A DNA stretch of 64,000 nt from Agapetus fuscipes (taxonomy: Eukaryota; Arthropoda; Insecta; Trichoptera; Glossosomatidae), in the NCBI GenBank assembly GCA_951799405.1, contig OX637337.1, forward strand, positions 16,304,347-16,368,346, written 5' to 3'. The notes under the pieces were generated by a model. That model had not been told where the DNA came from. It did no database searches and worked only from the letters and a program-made list of their open reading frames with translations. Made by a program: the position numbers and the translations under genes. This document shows positions 62,026-64,000 of the stretch, piece after piece; positions within the stretch are counted from its first letter, which is position 1, and each line of letters begins with the position of its first letter.

Positions 62026-63413
62026 TGTGGCCAAGACCCACCCCAGATTGTCAAACCATTGATATTTTTTTATTGAGGATTCTCAGGTTCTAAATAAAAA
62101 AGATAAGTTTCAGTTTTTTGAAATAATGTATTTATATTTTTTTCATTCACAAAATAATTTTGTCATCAGTCCACAGGTGTTAGTAAGGTCACAGAAAAAT
62201 ATAAATTATAAATACTGGAAGGTAGCGTTGTGAGTCAATGACCCCAACACAACTCAAATACACAAATTTCTGATTTTAAATTGGAATTATGGTCATTAAG
62301 ACATTCAATACTAAATGAAAAGAAGACACATTTTACAAAATGTTGATGTGAAGATCAAATTTCTTAACGTTTAGTCAGAGTTGTATGCAACACTATCAGG
62401 ATTTGTATTGAGTCCTCTGTTACCAAAGTCCGGTATTTCCAAGCGCAACAAATTTTGAGAAATCACTGTTTTTTATGTCGGCGATGGTGTAATTTGGAAA
62501 TAACCATTGACAAAGCTGTTGTTTTTAGTCAAGATATAGCAGACATAGGAAGGAAAAAGAACATGTGCATCAAGGGTACTTATACCTTGACATCAAAATA
62601 TATAAATAAATCACTGAGGTCGAGATAGAGGATTTTAGAAACAGGCGACTCATTTCTTCTAAGCCCAATTTTAGCTTTATCATAGAAGAGACACATCTTT
62701 TGACAATGTTGGATACAATTATGATGAAATTTTGAGAAACGAAACATTGAGAAATTTAATCTTTCACGCATCACGGTTCGTAAAATCTGTTTTTCAATTT
62801 AACATTAAACACAAATTCCATTCTGAATCTACTTCGAATACAGTGCAAGAGGATAATTACTAAATAAATACAGTACAATTTACAAAACTTAATCCCATAA
62901 GCCCATTAAAAAGTCTTAAGCGAAAAATATACAACTTTTAACACTCCCGCCATTCTTATAATCCAACAGAAATAAGATGACAGCATTCAATTTAAAACAA
63001 ATATGAAGCAAATTCAACTATAACTGTAAGCAGATGTGCCCAGATCGTAATGAACGTAGGATATAACAAATTATTTCCGGTTATTATTAATATTGGGTAT
63101 TTTTCCTGCACCTTTTCATGTCCGTCAGTCATCCTGCTGCTGATCGTGAAAAACGGTGTGTCTTTAGGGCCCTGCTGAAGTCTGCCTCCTTGTCCGTCGT
63201 TCGCAGTCCATGCAGGTTAGATCATGTTACAATCACAGCTTTAATTTTGTCAACATTTTGCTTTCACCAGCAGATAGCATTTTCAAGGCTGGTTATCAAA
63301 GTGATGTTAATTCAGATTCTCACCACGTTCATTACGATCTGTGTACATAAGTAAATTAAAACATGAATGTACAATCAGTACTCTCTCCTTTGGTTTACAA
63401 AAAAATTAAATAG
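62026..63413. other. Unassigned AT-rich sequence
   Basis: No gene, repeat family or terminal inverted repeat recognised. Confidence 0.4.
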
Positions 63414-63480
63414 GGCTGACCATCCATCCTGTAAAAATAGGTTCACTTTTGGCAATGCCAGCCCTTCATCAGGAAACTAA
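63414..63480 (+). repeat. RTE tail repeat (family A) fragment
   Basis: gggctgaccatccatcctgt and ggttcacttttggcaatgcc match the head of family A. A tail-like ttagatagatta lies at 63597. Confidence 0.6.
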
Positions 63481-64000
63481 ACTTCTCATGATGCACACAT
63501 TTATTGATGCGATTGGCAGCAGATTATAAGAATAAACACTTTATTCCAGCCTAGTCACGAGGGTGCAATACGTGACCAGCCATAAGATTTTACAAGATTA
63601 GATAGATTAAAAAAGATTAGCGAGAGAATACTGTAGTCCCATTTTACATTAGTTTACAGTAAATCATTTGTAATAATCTCTACCGATTATTAAAAATTAT
63701 GTTTAGTAAATTCATTTACCAAAAGAAAAAAGCTAGTTCGTATTGGTAAAGCAAGTACCAAATCTAGGGTCCGTTATCTAAATTTTACATACTATTGGGT
63801 TCATTACACTGAATTTTCTTTGTCTTTTGGCGTTTTTAATACAAATAAAATTAGTTATAGAACGCAGACTTTATATTATTTGATACAGTCAAACTCGGTT
63901 ATAGTGATCACCGCTATAATGAGCAATTACTTCCTGATTTATGTTAGTTTGGGCTTGTTTTCATACAAAAAAGTTCAGATGCAACGTTTCTATAAAAAGG
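63481..64000. other. Unassigned sequence at window end
   Basis: No feature recognised. Confidence 0.4.

Overview
The window is nuclear DNA of an animal, most likely an arthropod and probably an insect. It is AT-rich, has one intron-containing gene, and is otherwise filled with SINEs, non-LTR retrotransposons, hAT, PIF/Harbinger and Tc1/mariner-like elements. No prokaryotic, organellar or rRNA sequence was seen. The lineage below arthropod cannot be fixed by reading alone.

The single host gene is AMBRA1 on the + strand (start codon 31923, stop codon ending 57661). I assembled eleven coding exons by hand. Every junction has AG/GT borders, the phases agree at all ten joins, and the total is 4704 nt (1567 codons plus stop). 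The protein has N-terminal WD40 blades (exons 2-5), a very large Pro/Ser/Asn/Thr-rich insertion (exons 6-7, mostly the 3.1 kb exon 7), and C-terminal WD40 blades (exons 8-11). This matches the split propeller known for AMBRA1, the CUL4-DDB1 substrate receptor that also acts in Beclin-1 autophagy. The reading frame stops right at the end of the last blade.

The upstream 31 kb (1-31.1 kb) holds no convincing host gene. It is a mosaic of four recurring short families: A, the 3' tail of an RTE-like LINE, also found alone in many copies; B, a SINE with a clear tRNA-like head; C, a SINE with a Thr-like tRNA head; D, a SINE with a class II (Leu/Ser-like) tRNA head. Insertions into one another are common, and several are proven by target-site duplications: a Harbinger derivative in SINE C (1546-2704), a hAT MITE in an A repeat (12196-12909), SINE C in an A repeat (18551-19160). 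A near-perfect palindrome of hairpins (31080-31396) lies about 0.5 kb upstream of the AMBRA1 start codon.

The AMBRA1 introns are equally loaded. Intron 1 carries a nest: an L2/CR1-like LINE cut by two hAT elements, one of which holds an RTE LINE with a 517-codon reverse transcriptase ORF and a foldback MITE. Intron 2 has a hAT remnant (37351-38272). Intron 4 has a ZMYM1-like hAT (40472-42912) and a LINE 3' end. Intron 5 has a hAT MITE with a SINE inside. Intron 7 has an RTE LINE split by a Harbinger MITE. Intron 8 has an almost intact GTF2IRD2-like hAT (53472-55921). Intron 9 has tandem pieces of a reverse transcriptase domain that include a copy of the exon 10 acceptor. Downstream (57.9-64 kb) are more repeats, a Tc1/mariner-like MITE and a GC-rich island.

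The least explained signals are four hammerhead-ribozyme-like cores, two of them inside inverted repeats of the sort seen in Penelope-like elements, and the palindrome next to the AMBRA1 5' end.
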